The notes: a model not told the origin generated them from the sequence alone. A DNA stretch of 64,000 nt from Actinomycetales bacterium UBA1383 (GCA_002305415.1 DBQX01000046.1:1-64000), one strand, 5' to 3'. Positions 27,589 to 36,878 are shown, counted from the first letter of the stretch. Made by a program: numbers and translations.

Positions 27589-28475
27589 CACCCGCGTTCG
27601 GCCAGGCGGTGGGGCGCGGGGATCTCGTCCACGTTGATGCCAACCATCGCCTCGCCCAGGCCGCGGGACACCTCCGCGATGATCGCCGGGTCGTCGTAGA
27701 AGGTGGTGGCCTTGACGATGGCGGCGGCACGGCGCGCGGGGTCCCCGGACTTGAAGATCCCGGAGCCCACGAAGACGCCCTCGGCACCGAGCTGCATCAT
27801 CATGGCGGCGTCCGCGGGCGTCGCGATGCCCCCGGCCGTGAACAGGACGACGGGAAGCTTGCCGGTCTCGGCGACCTCACGCACGAGGTCGTAGGGCGCG
27901 CCGATCTCCTTCGCGGCGAGGTAGAGCTCGTCCTCCGGGAGCGAGGTGAGGCGCCGGATCTCGTCCCGGAGCGTGCGCATGTGGGTGGTCGCGTTGGAGA
28001 CGTCGCCCGTGCCTGCCTCACCCTTCGAGCGGATCATCGCCGCGCCCTCGGTGATGCGGCGCAGCGCCTCACCGAGGTTGGTGGCGCCGCAGACGAACGG
28101 CACGGTGAACGCCCACTTGTCGATGTGGTGGGCGTAGTCCGCCGGGGTGAGGACCTCGGACTCGTCGATGTAGTCCACCCCAAGCGCCTGCAGCACCTGC
28201 GCCTCGACGAAGTGCCCGATCCGGGCCTTGGCCATCACCGGGATCGAGACCGAGTTGATGATCGCGTCGATCAGGTCGGGGTCCGACATGCGGGCGACGC
28301 CGCCCTGCGCGCGGATGTCCGCCGGGACGCGCTCGAGGGCCATGACGGCGACGGCGCCGGCGTCCTCGGCGATCCGGGCCTGCTCGGCGGTCACGACGTC
28401 CATGATGACGCCGCCCTTCAGCATCTCGGCCATCCCGCGCTTGACGCGGGTCGTCCCCGGGGTCGCGTTGTCCAT
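27585..28475 (-). CDS. pdxS: Pyridoxal 5'-phosphate synthase subunit PdxS
   Basis: A 296-residue TIM-barrel enzyme that builds PLP from ribose 5-phosphate, glyceraldehyde 3-phosphate and ammonia from PdxT. Family landmarks are [17 protein letters not shown], the Schiff-base lysine K83 in [16 protein letters not shown], and the C-terminal AVGSGIF-like [11 protein letters not shown]. The ATG at 28475 follows a strong AGGAGG site. It starts 16 bases after the PrsW gene and overlaps the NUDIX gene. Confidence 0.97.
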   Translation of the reverse strand: MDNATPGTTRVKRGMAEMLKGGVIMDVVTAEQARIAEDAGAVAVMALERVPADIRAQGGVARMSDPDLIDAIINSVSIPVMAKARIGHFVEAQVLQALGVDYIDESEVLTPADYAHHIDKWAFTVPFVCGATNLGEALRRITEGAAMIRSKGEAGTGDVSNATTHMRTLRDEIRRLTSLPEDELYLAAKEIGAPYDLVREVAETGKLPVVLFTAGGIATPADAAMMMQLGAEGVFVGSGIFKSGDPARRAAAIVKATTFYDDPAIIAEVSRGLGEAMVGINVDEIPAPHRLAERGW

Positions 28476-28491
28476 GTTTCCTCCTGGGTCG

Positions 28492-29616
28492 TCAGGTGAG
28501 CCCGGCGTAGATTGCCTGCCGGGCACGGGTGAGGAGTTCGAGGGCGTGGGCCTGCTCGGCCGCACTGGTGGGGCCCACGCGCCCGGAGGCCGCGCGCTCG
28601 CGGGCGTAGGCGAGGTCGGTCGCGAGCCGCTGGAACCGGGTCATCTGGGGGCCGCGACCGTACTGGGACGCCCACGCCCGGGCGCGCCGCCGCTCGCTGA
28701 AGGAGGCGACCATCGCCACCTCGTGCGGCGCGAGCCAGCCCGCGGCGGCGTACTCCCCTAGGCGGCGGCGGATCACCGCGGACTCCCGGGAACGGAGCCA
28801 CGAGACGAGGCCGACCAGTCCGAGGAACATCGGTACCTGCAGCGCGAAGTACAGGAAGATGTAGGACACCGAGAGGGTGGAGAAGTTCCAGAGGGCGTGC
28901 AGCAGGGTCGCGCACGCCAGGCCGAGCGGGAACAGCCAGAGCCAGGCGAGATGAGTCTGCTGGCGCGAGGCGATGCCGAGGGCGATGCCCGTCATGGCCG
29001 TGAAGACCGCGTGCGCGAACGGTGACATGACCGCGCGTCCGATGAACACCGCCGCGAGCGCCTCCGGGGCCTGGGCGAAGTAGAGCACGTTCTCCACGAA
29101 GGCGAATCCCGCGGCCACCGTCGCCGCGTACACGATGCCGTCCACCGGCCCGTCGAAGAAGCGGCGCCGGAGCAGGAAGATCCCGAGCACGCCGAGGCCC
29201 TTGACGGTCTCCTCGACGATCGGCGCCACCACGGTCGTCGCCAGCACCAGCTGCCCGAACGGCGAGAGCGACGTCTGGGCGGCCAGCGCCGCGAACGCCG
29301 AGTTGAAGGCGAGCGAGATGAAGGTGGAGACGCCGGCACCCCACAGGAACGCCGCGACGAGGGTGAGGCGTGGTTCGGGCTCCCACTTGTCGATCCAGCG
29401 GATCCCGAGGAGGACGACGACGAGGGGCAGGAACGCGAGGATCCCGGCGGTCACGGTGCCGGCGACCCCTGCCATCTGCGCGATGAGCGTGAGCATGGCG
29501 AGCGCGCCCACCGAGCCCAGGGCGATGCCGATCATCTCGAGCACCCAGGTGGTCCGGTTGCGCGGCGGTACCGGGGCCCAGCGGTGCATCACCGGTGTGC
29601 CGGGCGGCTGGGACAT
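28492..29616 (-). CDS. PrsW-family intramembrane metalloprotease
   Basis: A 374-residue polytopic membrane protein with about eight hydrophobic segments at 20-280. The PrsW/CPBP-type residues are visible: EETVKG, the glutamate of [19 protein letters not shown], and HALWNF, which form the membrane-embedded metal site in the family. The cytoplasmic tail of about 90 residues is helical and charged. In Bacillus, PrsW cleaves an anti-sigma factor; no such target is encoded nearby. The ATG at 29616 is seven bases after a well-placed promoter, so the message is leaderless. It heads the chain through ruvB. Confidence 0.85.
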   Translation of the reverse strand: MSQPPGTPVMHRWAPVPPRNRTTWVLEMIGIALGSVGALAMLTLIAQMAGVAGTVTAGILAFLPLVVVLLGIRWIDKWEPEPRLTLVAAFLWGAGVSTFISLAFNSAFAALAAQTSLSPFGQLVLATTVVAPIVEETVKGLGVLGIFLLRRRFFDGPVDGIVYAATVAAGFAFVENVLYFAQAPEALAAVFIGRAVMSPFAHAVFTAMTGIALGIASRQQTHLAWLWLFPLGLACATLLHALWNFSTLSVSYIFLYFALQVPMFLGLVGLVSWLRSRESAVIRRRLGEYAAAGWLAPHEVAMVASFSERRRARAWASQYGRGPQMTRFQRLATDLAYARERAASGRVGPTSAAEQAHALELLTRARQAIYAGLT

Positions 29617-29623
29617 GCCACCG

Positions 29624-29652
29624 ACACTAGATCCCGTACCCATGCCGTTCAA
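29624..29652 (-). promoter_or_regulatory. Promoter of the PrsW-pdxST-ruv operon
   Basis: On the minus strand TTGAAC (29652-29647), a 17-base spacer, TAGTGT (29629-29624) and seven bases lead to the ATG at 29616. The -35 overlaps the stop codon region of the upstream gene. It predicts a leaderless message. Confidence 0.65.
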
Positions 29653-30239
29653 CTTCCCGGAAGTGCATCGTCCATGTCGAACGTGACCGGCATGGGTGCC
29701 TTCCCGGCGAGGCGGAGCAGGCGGACGGGCGCCCGCATCCGCAGTTCGCGGCTCTGCACCACCCGGGTGTTGTGGAGGGATCGCGCGATCGTCGCGCGGT
29801 ACCACTGCCCCTCGAGGCGTGCCAGGAGCTCCGCGAGCCGCGCGTCGTCCGGGCGCTCGGCCTTCAGCTGGGGAACCATCACGCGCAGCACCCGTGACAG
29901 TTCGCTTTCGACGAGCGCCCGCGAGCGTGTCTCGACGGCGCCGATGACCGGCGTCGCCTCCCAGTTCGGGTCGAGGCCATCCGGCACGAGGGCGTTGGGG
30001 TTCTCCACCGCCCGGGTCGCGATGTCCCCGAGGATGACCGCGGACGCGGGGTCGAGGCGCCCGCTGGTGGCGATCTCGAGGGCCGTCGTCGCGCGCGCGT
30101 GCAGGAGCCGCTCCAGGGTCGCACGAGACCGGAGGACCTCGTTGTGGAGGCGATCCGTGCGGGTGGCGAGGGACACGACCACGGCGAACGCGATGATCGC
30201 GAGCGCCAGGCCGACGATCCACCAGAGGGAGGCGTCCAT
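29649..30239 (-). CDS. Membrane-anchored protein of unknown function downstream of pimA
   Basis: A 196-residue protein with one N-terminal membrane segment (about 6-25, WWIVGLALAIIAFAVVVSL) and a helical body beginning RTDRLHNEVLRSRATLERLLHARATTALEIA. The body has a LemA-like feel, but I cannot assign it. The C-terminal half contains RGQWYRATIARSLHNTRVVQ-like segments without catalytic motifs. The ATG overlaps the pimA TAA stop by one base (TAATG), so it is produced with the PIM enzymes. Confidence 0.75.
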   Translation of the reverse strand: MDASLWWIVGLALAIIAFAVVVSLATRTDRLHNEVLRSRATLERLLHARATTALEIATSGRLDPASAVILGDIATRAVENPNALVPDGLDPNWEATPVIGAVETRSRALVESELSRVLRVMVPQLKAERPDDARLAELLARLEGQWYRATIARSLHNTRVVQSRELRMRAPVRLLRLAGKAPMPVTFDMDDALPGS

Positions 30240-31402
30240 TACTTCTCCCTGCGCCTCAGGAAGCGGGCCACGCGTCCCGGCTCGGGAACCGAGATGCCCT
30301 TGGCGGTCAGCACGGTGCGGTACACGTCCAACACCTGGCGCGCCACCCTCTCCCAGTCGTACTGCTGCACCCAGGTCGCGGCATGCCGCAGGAGGCCGGG
30401 GTCGCCGGCGGTGGCCGCGATGAGCGCCCGGGCGAGCGCCGCCGAGTCCCCGACGCCGAAAAGCGTGCCCGCCCGCCCGTCGTCGATCACGGCACGGAAG
30501 GCCGGGATGTCACTGGCGATGACGTGCGCGCCCCCGGCCATCGCCTCGACGAGGACGATCCCGAAGGACTCCCCCCCGAGTTGCGGGGCGACGTACGCGT
30601 CGACCGACGCGAACAGGGTCGCCTTCTCGGCGTCGCTGATCGGCCCGAGGAACTCGACGTTAGGGTGGTCGCGGAGCTGGTCCCGCACCTCTCCCGCCTC
30701 ACCACGGCCGGCGATGAGGAAGCGGGCGTCGGGCCGCCCGCGGAGGACGGCGGGCACCGCGCCGGCGAAGACCGGCAGTCCCTTGCGGGGCTCGTCGAGC
30801 CGTCCGAGGAAGGCGATCGTCGGGGCCGGCCCCCCGCGACGGACACCCTGCCAGCGCTCGTCCGGGACGGCGTCGCGGAACCGTTCCACGAAGATGCCGT
30901 TGGGGATCACGAAGGCATCCCCGCCGAGGTGGTCGGCGACCGTGCGGCGCGCCTCGGCGGAGACGGCGATCCGGGCGTCGATCTTCTCGATGGACGTCTG
31001 CAGGAGTGGCGAGAAGAAGATGAGGATCCGTGACCGCTCGAGGGAGCTGTGGAACGTCGCGACGGTGGGGATCCGCGTCTGCCACAGGGCGAGCACCCCG
31101 AGCGACGGCGAGAGCGGCTCGTGGATGTGGAGGATGTCGAAGTCGTGGTCGGAGAGCCACCGGGCCACGCGGGCCGAGGCCACGGGACCGAAGCTCAGGC
31201 GGGCCACGGACCCGTTGTAGGGGACGGCCACGGACCCGCCCGCCGACTCCACGAAGTCCGGCAACGGCGTGCCCTCCTCGGCGGGGGCCAGCACGGACAC
31301 CTCGTGGCCCCAGGAGATCAGCACGGACGCGAGGTCCCGGATGTGGAACTGCACGCCTCCGGGTGCGTCGAAGGAGTAGGGGCAGACGATCCCGATCCTC
31401 AC
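30239..31402 (-). CDS. pimA: Phosphatidylinositol alpha-mannosyltransferase
   Basis: A 387-residue GT4 glycosyltransferase, the first mannosyltransferase of phosphatidylinositol-mannoside synthesis in actinobacteria, acting at the inner face of the membrane. The N-terminal domain has MRIGIVCPYSFDAPGGVQ and HEPLSPS; the C-terminal donor domain has GRLDEPRKGL and the EX7E-type GESFGIVLVEAMAGG. GTG at 31402 overlaps the patA stop by four bases (GTGA). The position after thrS-HIT-pgsA-patA matches the M. tuberculosis locus, which supports the name over a generic glycosyltransferase. Confidence 0.9.
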   Translation of the reverse strand: MRIGIVCPYSFDAPGGVQFHIRDLASVLISWGHEVSVLAPAEEGTPLPDFVESAGGSVAVPYNGSVARLSFGPVASARVARWLSDHDFDILHIHEPLSPSLGVLALWQTRIPTVATFHSSLERSRILIFFSPLLQTSIEKIDARIAVSAEARRTVADHLGGDAFVIPNGIFVERFRDAVPDERWQGVRRGGPAPTIAFLGRLDEPRKGLPVFAGAVPAVLRGRPDARFLIAGRGEAGEVRDQLRDHPNVEFLGPISDAEKATLFASVDAYVAPQLGGESFGIVLVEAMAGGAHVIASDIPAFRAVIDDGRAGTLFGVGDSAALARALIAATAGDPGLLRHAATWVQQYDWERVARQVLDVYRTVLTAKGISVPEPGRVARFLRRREK

Positions 31403-32331
31403 CGCGCCGTCGCCCTTCCGCGCCTGCGGGACGGGTCGAGGTCCGCGACGAAGACCTTCTGGAGCATGTGCCAGCTCTCCGGGTGCTCGGTGAGGTGCGC
31501 CGTCAGCAGGTCCGCCCACGCCTGGGTGTAGCGCTCGACGGCGTCAGGGCCTGGCGGAGGGGCGGCGACGGGGCCGATGAACGCGAGGTCGATGCCCCAC
31601 TTGCGGGGACCGTGCAGCTGTTCGATCCGGTCGCCGCGGATCGCGACGAAGTAGAGCGGCCGCCTGATCGCGAGGGCGAGCGCGGCGGGGCCGGCGGCGA
31701 GCCGGGCCGGCTGCCCGCACAGGGTGACCTCGACGCCGGACGCCGAGAGGTCCCGGTCCGCGAGGAGCGGGACCAGCCGGGTCCCGGACGTGGCGCGTCG
31801 CACGAGTTCCCGGAAGACGGAGCCACCTTTCTCGAACGGGATGATCTCCACGCCCATGGCCTCGCGGAGCGCCACGAAGTCCCGGAACACGCGCTCCGGC
31901 TCGAGGTGCTCCACCACGGTCAGCACGGGAGCGATGTTCCGCGTGGCCCACGCGCCGGCGAGGTCCCAGTTCCCGACATGGCCGAGCGCCATGACCACGC
32001 TGCCGTCCTCGAGGTCCGCCCGCATCTGCTCGGGGATGTGGGGCCGCACCCGCACGTCCATCTCGTCAGTGGGCAGCGCGGGCATCATGAAGAGTTCCGC
32101 GTAGTAGCGCGCGTAGGAACGCATCGCCTCACGGGTCAGTTCCCGCAGCTCCTTGGCGGTGGCCTCGGGCCGGACTCGGGCGAGGTTCTTCTCGAGCTGG
32201 CGGACGCCTGGTCCGTTGTGCCGCCAGGCCATGTCGGCCCCGCGGGTGAACAGCCACCGCGTCAGCCACTCGGGGAGCCGGGGGATGACGCGCCACGCCA
32301 CCCGGAACGCCACTCCGCTGTCAATCCGCAT
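31399..32331 (-). CDS. patA: Phosphatidylinositol mannoside acyltransferase
   Basis: A 310-residue member of the lipid A acyltransferase (LpxL/HtrB) family. The catalytic HX4D motif is HVGNWD, H118 and D123. A second conserved block is PLLADRDLSASG. In mycobacteria PatA acylates the mannose added by PimA. The ATG start lies inside the end of pgsA (11-base overlap) and the stop overlaps pimA. No signal peptide. It is expected to be membrane-associated in the cytoplasm. Confidence 0.9.
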   Translation of the reverse strand: MRIDSGVAFRVAWRVIPRLPEWLTRWLFTRGADMAWRHNGPGVRQLEKNLARVRPEATAKELRELTREAMRSYARYYAELFMMPALPTDEMDVRVRPHIPEQMRADLEDGSVVMALGHVGNWDLAGAWATRNIAPVLTVVEHLEPERVFRDFVALREAMGVEIIPFEKGGSVFRELVRRATSGTRLVPLLADRDLSASGVEVTLCGQPARLAAGPAALALAIRRPLYFVAIRGDRIEQLHGPRKWGIDLAFIGPVAAPPPGPDAVERYTQAWADLLTAHLTEHPESWHMLQKVFVADLDPSRRRGRATAR

Positions 32332-32944
32332 GGGCCACCGCCTGGTGATGGACGGCCACCATCCGCTGGATGACCGTGATGAAGCTGGCCAGGGCGGTGT
32401 AGCCGAGGGCGACGGTGAGCACCCAGACCGGCAGCCCGAGTCCGACGAGGAGGCATCCGAGGAGGCTGATGATCAGCCGGTCAGTCCGTTCGGCGATTCC
32501 CACGGCGGCGGTGAACCCGACTGCCTCGGCGCGTGCCCGCGCGTAGGAGACGAGGAGCGCCAGCGGCAGCAGCGCGAGTGCGAACCCGCTGGTCCAGTCC
32601 CCCAGCGTGCCGGGAATCGTCACGGCGTGGACGGCGATCGCGCTGTAGATGGCCGCGTCGCCGAACCGGTCCATCGTGGAGTCCAGGAACGCGCCCCACG
32701 CCGAGTTGCGGCGCATGTCCCGCGCCATCAGCCCGTCGATCGAGTCCGTCAGGAGGACGACGCCGAGGAGCAGGGGCCCGGCGACCAGGTGCCCGCGGGC
32801 CAGCAACCCGAAGGCGAGTGCCGCCGTCGCCAGGGTGCCCGCCACGGTGACGACGTCCGGCGATACATTCCGGCTCACAAGGAAGCGCGCGACCGGACCG
32901 AACGCCGTCGCGCTGAAGCCACGCCCACGCTGACCGAGGACCAT
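32321..32944 (-). CDS. pgsA: Phosphatidylinositol phosphate synthase (CDP-alcohol phosphatidyltransferase)
   Basis: A 207-residue integral membrane enzyme with about six hydrophobic segments. The CDP-alcohol phosphotransferase motif is complete: D67, D70-G71, A74-R75, G84, D88, D92. At this locus the enzyme joins CDP-diacylglycerol and inositol phosphate, the step before PimA. The ATG at 32944 overlaps the HIT stop by one base (TGATG), and the 3' end overlaps patA. Confidence 0.9.
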   Translation of the reverse strand: MVLGQRGRGFSATAFGPVARFLVSRNVSPDVVTVAGTLATAALAFGLLARGHLVAGPLLLGVVLLTDSIDGLMARDMRRNSAWGAFLDSTMDRFGDAAIYSAIAVHAVTIPGTLGDWTSGFALALLPLALLVSYARARAEAVGFTAAVGIAERTDRLIISLLGCLLVGLGLPVWVLTVALGYTALASFITVIQRMVAVHHQAVAHAD

Positions 32945-33486
32945 CAGCCCTCCCACACCCGCGCGAGCCGGTCCCGGGTGTCGCCAAGGACCTGGGGCAC
33001 GGCCTTCGTCTGGGCGAGGATCGGGAAGAAGTTGGCGTCGCCCTTCCAGCGGGGGACGACGTGCTGGTGCAGGTGCGCTGCGATGCCGGCGCCCGCGACG
33101 ACACCCTGGTTCATGCCGGTGTTGAAGCCGTCCGGGGCGGAGGCCGCGGTGAGCGCCCGGAACGCCTGCGCCGTGAGCGCCCCGATCTCGTCCCGCTCCG
33201 CGTCCGTCAGGTCCGTGTACCACGCGACGTGGCGGTAGGGACAGATGAGAAGGTGGCCGGGATTGTACGGGTACAGGTTCAGCACCACGTACGCGAGGGT
33301 GCCGCGGTGGACGAGCAGCCCGTCCTCGTCGCTCCGCCCGGGGGCGCGGCAGAAGGGGCACTCGGCCTTGCCGGCGTCGATCGGCTTGTCCTGGCCGTCG
33401 ATGTAGACCATGCGGTGGGGCGTCCAGAGCCGCTGGAAGGCGTCCGGCGTGCCCGGGAACGCGTCCGCCGCCTCAGCCTCATCCAT
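32944..33486 (-). CDS. HIT-family hydrolase/phosphorylase
   Basis: A 180-residue histidine-triad protein with HLHQHVVP at 138-145 and a CPFC pair at 43-46 that may bind zinc. The M. tuberculosis homologue at the same place (Rv2613c) was reported as a diadenosine tetraphosphate phosphorylase, a sensible guess here because Ap4A is a side product of the adjacent ThrRS. The ATG at 33486 follows GGAGG and lies eight bases inside the thrS end. Confidence 0.9.
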   Translation of the reverse strand: MDEAEAADAFPGTPDAFQRLWTPHRMVYIDGQDKPIDAGKAECPFCRAPGRSDEDGLLVHRGTLAYVVLNLYPYNPGHLLICPYRHVAWYTDLTDAERDEIGALTAQAFRALTAASAPDGFNTGMNQGVVAGAGIAAHLHQHVVPRWKGDANFFPILAQTKAVPQVLGDTRDRLARVWEG

Positions 33487-35482
33487 CGTTCCTCCGGCTG
33501 CGGACATGCTCCACGATCTCGGCGACGGCGTCATCGACCGGCACGCCGTTGCGCTGCTCCCCGCCACGCAGCCGGAACGAGACGGCACCAGCGGCGACGT
33601 CGTCGCCCCCGGCGATGAGGACGAACGGCACCTTCTGGGTCGCGGCGTTGCGGATCTTCTTGCCGAAACGGTCGTCCGAGTCGTCGAGCTCGGCACGGAT
33701 GCCCGCGGCACGAAGCCGCGCGACGACGTCGGCGAGGTAGTCGTTGAACGGCTCCGCCACGGGGACGGCGACCACCTGCACCGGCGCGAGCCAGGCCGGG
33801 AACGCGCCCGCGTAGTGTTCCACGAGGATCGCGAAGAACCGCTCGATCGAGCCGAAAAGGGCGCGGTGGATCATGACCGGGCGCTGGCGGGAACCATCCG
33901 GGGCGGTGTACTCGAGCTCGAACCGCTCGGGCAGGTTGAAGTCCAGCTGGATGGTGGAGATCTGCCAGGTGCGCCCGATGGCGTCCCTGGTCTGCACGGA
34001 GATCTTGGGGCCGTAGAATGCGGCGCCGCCCGGGTCAGGGCGCAGCTCGAGGCCCGAGGCCTCGGCCACCTGGCGGAGGACCTCGGTGGCCTCCTCCCAG
34101 GCGTCGTCGTCGCCGACGAACTTGTCCGGGTTCTTGGACGAGAGCTCGAGGTAGAAGTCCTCGAGGCCGTAGTCGCGGAGCAGGTCGAGGACGAAGGTGA
34201 GGAGCTTCGCGAGCTCCTCCTTCATCTGCTCGCGGGTGCAGTAGATGTGCGCGTCGTCCTGGGTGAAGCCGCGCGCGCGGGTCATGCCGTGCACCACGCC
34301 GGACTTCTCGTACCGGTAGACGGTCCCGAACTCGAAGAGCCGCAGCGGCAGCTCCCGGTAGGACCGCCCGCGCGCGGAGAAGATCAGGTTGTGGAAGGGG
34401 CAGTTCATGGGCTTGAGGTAGTAGTCCTGCCCCTGCCGCCGGATGTTCCCCTCCGCGTCCCGCTCCTCATCCAGGTGCATCGCGGGGTACATGCCCTCCG
34501 CGTACCAGTCGAGGTGCCCGGAGATCTGGAAGAGCTGTGCCTTCGTGATGTGGGGGCTGTAGACGAACTCGTAGCCCTCCTCGATGTGCCGCCGACGCGC
34601 GTACTCCTCCATCTCCATGCGGACGATCCCGCCCTTGGGGTGGAAGACGGCGAGACCGGAGCCGATCTCGTCGGGGAAGGAGAACAGCCCGAGTTCGTTG
34701 CCGAGCCGCCGGTGATCGCGGCGCTCCGCCTCCGCGAGGCGGGTGGTGTAGGCGGTGAGGTCATCCCTGGACGCCCACGCGGTGCCGTAGATGCGCTGGA
34801 GTTGCGGGTTCTTCTCGCTCCCCCGCCAGTACGCGGCCGCCGACCGCATCAGCTGGAACGCGTTGCCGATCACCTTCGTGGAGGGGACGTGGGGGCCCCG
34901 GCAGAGGTCCTTCCAGGCGACCTCGCCGTTCCGGCGCACGTTGTCGTAGATGGTGAGTTCGCCGGCTCCCACCTCGACTGAGGCGCCCTCCGTCTGGGCG
35001 GCGCCGGCCGAGCCCTTCAGGCCGATCAGTTCGAGCTTGTAGGGCTGGTCGGCGAGCTCCGCGCGCGCCTCCGCCTCGGTGACCACGCGCCGTCGGAAGG
35101 TCTGGCCCTCCTTCACGATCCTGGCCATGGCCTTCTCGAGGGCCCGGAGGTCCTCGGCGGTGAAGGGAGCCGTGACGTCGAAGTCGTAGTAGAAGCCATC
35201 GGTGATCGGCGGGCCGATGCCGAGCTTGGCGTCAGGGTTGACCTGCTGCACCGCCTGCGCGAGGACGTGGGCGGCCGAGTGACGGAGGATCGTCAGGCCG
35301 TCCGGGGAATCGGCGGTGACCGGCTCGACGACGTCGCCCGCCTCCATCTCGACGAAGAGGTCCTTGAGCTCGCCGTTCACCCGCATCGCGACGACGTCAC
35401 GCTGGCCCGCGAACAGGGCGGTACCCGTCGTGCGCTCGCCCACGGTTCGGGGTGCGGGGTCGGCGTGCTGCACGGTGGTCAC
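33479..35482 (-). CDS. thrS: Threonine--tRNA ligase
   Basis: A 667-residue class II synthetase. It has an N-terminal TGS domain ([12 protein letters not shown]), the editing domain with [11 protein letters not shown], the catalytic core with MNCPFHN (zinc cysteine), [13 protein letters not shown] and [12 protein letters not shown], and a C-terminal anticodon-binding domain. The GTG at 35482 follows AGGAGGAT. It heads the thrS-HIT-pgsA-patA-pimA chain. No T-box leader: only about 30 bases separate the likely start and the gene. Confidence 0.96.
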   Translation of the reverse strand: MTTVQHADPAPRTVGERTTGTALFAGQRDVVAMRVNGELKDLFVEMEAGDVVEPVTADSPDGLTILRHSAAHVLAQAVQQVNPDAKLGIGPPITDGFYYDFDVTAPFTAEDLRALEKAMARIVKEGQTFRRRVVTEAEARAELADQPYKLELIGLKGSAGAAQTEGASVEVGAGELTIYDNVRRNGEVAWKDLCRGPHVPSTKVIGNAFQLMRSAAAYWRGSEKNPQLQRIYGTAWASRDDLTAYTTRLAEAERRDHRRLGNELGLFSFPDEIGSGLAVFHPKGGIVRMEMEEYARRRHIEEGYEFVYSPHITKAQLFQISGHLDWYAEGMYPAMHLDEERDAEGNIRRQGQDYYLKPMNCPFHNLIFSARGRSYRELPLRLFEFGTVYRYEKSGVVHGMTRARGFTQDDAHIYCTREQMKEELAKLLTFVLDLLRDYGLEDFYLELSSKNPDKFVGDDDAWEEATEVLRQVAEASGLELRPDPGGAAFYGPKISVQTRDAIGRTWQISTIQLDFNLPERFELEYTAPDGSRQRPVMIHRALFGSIERFFAILVEHYAGAFPAWLAPVQVVAVPVAEPFNDYLADVVARLRAAGIRAELDDSDDRFGKKIRNAATQKVPFVLIAGGDDVAAGAVSFRLRGGEQRNGVPVDDAVAEIVEHVRSRRNDG

Positions 35483-35513
35483 TGGGATCCTCCTGGGATG
35501 GGCGTGTCACTTC

Positions 35514-35543
35514 AGGGTACTCGCGCGAAATGACGCGGGCCAA
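35514..35543 (-). promoter_or_regulatory. Promoter of the thrS-PIM operon
   Basis: On the minus strand TTGGCC (35543-35538), an 18-base spacer and TACCCT (35519-35514). The predicted start near 35507 gives a short leader before GTG 35482. Confidence 0.45.
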
Positions 35544-35556
35544 AGCCTGCCGGCCG

Positions 35557-36426
35557 TCAGCGGAGCTTCGGGACCAGGACGGGCGTGGAACGCTTGTACG
35601 CCTCGTAGTCAGCCTGTCCGCCCCACTTCTTCTCCGCCTTCGCCTCCAGCAGCGGCACGCCGCTCACCTTCGTGAGCAGCAGCGTCACGAAGACGGGCGT
35701 GGCGAGGGCGATCCACTGCCAGCCGCTGAGGACCGGGATGGAGATCACGGCGATACCCACCCAGAGGAGGATCTCGCCGAAGTAGTTGGGATGCCGTGAG
35801 CGAGACCACAGCCCGGTGTTGATGAAGCGGTCCCGGTTGGCGGGGTCGGCCCGGAACCGGCTCTTCTGCTGGTCCGCGACCACCTCGATGCCGAAGCCCG
35901 CCAGCCACAGCACTCCGCCGATGACGGCGAAGGCATCGAGGTCACGGCGGGTCGCCGAAGTGATGGTGATCCATGCGGCTGCGGCCGTCAGCGTGACCCA
36001 GAGCCCCTGGATCGTCCAGACGTTGAGGAAGCGGAGGGGGGTCTTCTTCAGTTCGTCAAAGCGGTCGTCGCGCCCCGCGCGGTGGATGCGCCGGAACAGG
36101 AACGAGCCGAGCCGGCCGGCCCAGACCACGACCAGAGCGGCGACGATGAGGGCACGCGCGTCAAGCCCCGGGGTGAGAAGCGCGAGCGCCACCGTGATGG
36201 TGATGTAGGTGAGGCTCCCGGTCAGGTCGAAGTACTTCTCGGTGCGCTGCGCCCATGACGGGATGAAGACCAGCCACTGGATCACGTAGGCCATCGCGAC
36301 GGCGGCCGCGAAGAGCGGAACACCCCCGAGCGCGGCGCTCCCCTGGGAACCCGCCCACGCGACGAACGCCCCGATGGCGACCACCACGATGATCGCGACC
36401 AGCGCCTTGCGACTTCTCTCGTCCAT
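35557..36426 (-). CDS. DUF1295 membrane protein (steroid-5-alpha-reductase-like)
   Basis: A 289-residue polytopic membrane protein with about seven hydrophobic segments. The C-terminal signature SRHPNYFGEILLWVG is typical of DUF1295 and the broader isoprenylcysteine methyltransferase / 5-alpha-reductase group, where it contributes to NADPH or SAM binding. Substrate unknown. The ATG at 36426 follows GGAGGAC. It stands alone between the thrS promoter and the tRNA cluster, directly behind the tRNA terminator. Confidence 0.85.
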   Translation of the reverse strand: MDERSRKALVAIIVVVAIGAFVAWAGSQGSAALGGVPLFAAAVAMAYVIQWLVFIPSWAQRTEKYFDLTGSLTYITITVALALLTPGLDARALIVAALVVVWAGRLGSFLFRRIHRAGRDDRFDELKKTPLRFLNVWTIQGLWVTLTAAAAWITITSATRRDLDAFAVIGGVLWLAGFGIEVVADQQKSRFRADPANRDRFINTGLWSRSRHPNYFGEILLWVGIAVISIPVLSGWQWIALATPVFVTLLLTKVSGVPLLEAKAEKKWGGQADYEAYKRSTPVLVPKLR

Positions 36427-36450
36427 GCATGTCCTCCGTCACTGCCGGGT

Positions 36451-36489
36451 GGAAAAGTAAACCGCCGCAGCCCGTGGGCTGCGGCGGTT
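36451..36489 (-). terminator. Rho-independent terminator of the tRNA Gly-Cys-Val array
   Basis: Perfect 14-bp arms at 36489-36476 and 36473-36460 with two bases between (the real loop will open a few pairs), followed on the minus strand by TACTTTTCC. It starts a few bases after tRNA-Val(GAC). Confidence 0.9.
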
Positions 36490-36494
36490 CCGGG

Positions 36495-36566
36495 TGGGCG
36501 GTACTGGGATCGAACCAGCGACCTCTTCCGTGTCAAGGAAGCGCGCTCCCACTGCGCCAACCGCCC
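36495..36566 (-). tRNA. tRNA-Val (anticodon GAC)
   Basis: A 72-nt cloverleaf. The acceptor stem is GGGCGGT/ACCGCCC, the D-arm GCGC-GCGC, the anticodon stem CTTCC/GGAAG with loop TTGACAC, and the T-arm loop TTCGATC. Discriminator A; CCA is not encoded. Third gene of the minus-strand array. Confidence 0.95.
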
Positions 36567-36576
36567 AAGGTGGGGA

Positions 36577-36650
36577 TGGAGGTGGCGACGGGATTCGAAC
36601 CCGTGTATACGGCTTTGCAGGCCGCTGCCTCGCCTCTCGGCCACGCCACC
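36577..36650 (-). tRNA. tRNA-Cys (anticodon GCA)
   Basis: The acceptor stem is GGTGGCG/CGCCACC with discriminator U, the cysteine identity base, and an encoded CCA (36577-36579). The anticodon loop is CTGCAAA. The anticodon stem has one mismatch at its base. Middle gene of the array. Confidence 0.95.
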
Positions 36651-36686
36651 AATGAGGCCTTGGGCCACGTGGTGGTGGTGCCTCCG

Positions 36687-36759
36687 AGCGGATGACGGGA
36701 CTCGAACCCGCGACCCTCACCTTGGCAAGGTGATGCGCTACCAACTGCGCTACATCCGC
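36687..36759 (-). tRNA. tRNA-Gly (anticodon GCC)
   Basis: A 73-nt cloverleaf with acceptor GCGGATG/CATCCGC, anticodon stem TCACC/GGTGA and loop TTGCCAA. CCA is not encoded. First gene of the minus-strand array. Confidence 0.95.
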
Positions 36760-36785
36760 GTTGCGTCGTTTCCGCCGCGGACAAG

Positions 36786-36816
36786 ACTTTAGCCCAGCCG
36801 CGGCGGCAACGTCCAA
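36786..36816 (-). promoter_or_regulatory. Promoter of the tRNA Gly-Cys-Val array
   Basis: TTGGAC (36816-36811) and TAAAGT (36791-36786) on the minus strand, with a slightly long 19-base spacer. The predicted start is about 20 bases before tRNA-Gly. Confidence 0.5.
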
Positions 36817-36847
36817 TCGCCGGAGGGTGCGCGGGGGCCCGCCGGGA

Positions 36848-36878
36848 TTTCACCGGGAGCGGCCCGGTGCGCTAGCAT
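36848..36878 (+). promoter_or_regulatory. Promoter of tRNA-Val(CAC) with internal inverted repeat
   Basis: TAGCAT at 36873-36878 is the -10. TTTCAC at 36848-36853 is a weak -35 with a 19-base spacer. Within this stretch CACCGGG (36851-36857) and CCCGGTG (36863-36869) form a perfect inverted repeat with a five-base loop. Confidence 0.45.

Noticed and set aside
29661..29680. LexA box near the PrsW promoter (TCGAAC half site)
   Set aside because: Only one half site is present, without the inverted partner.
35483..35556. T-box leader upstream of thrS
   Set aside because: The space is too short and holds a promoter; no specifier or antiterminator structure can be drawn.
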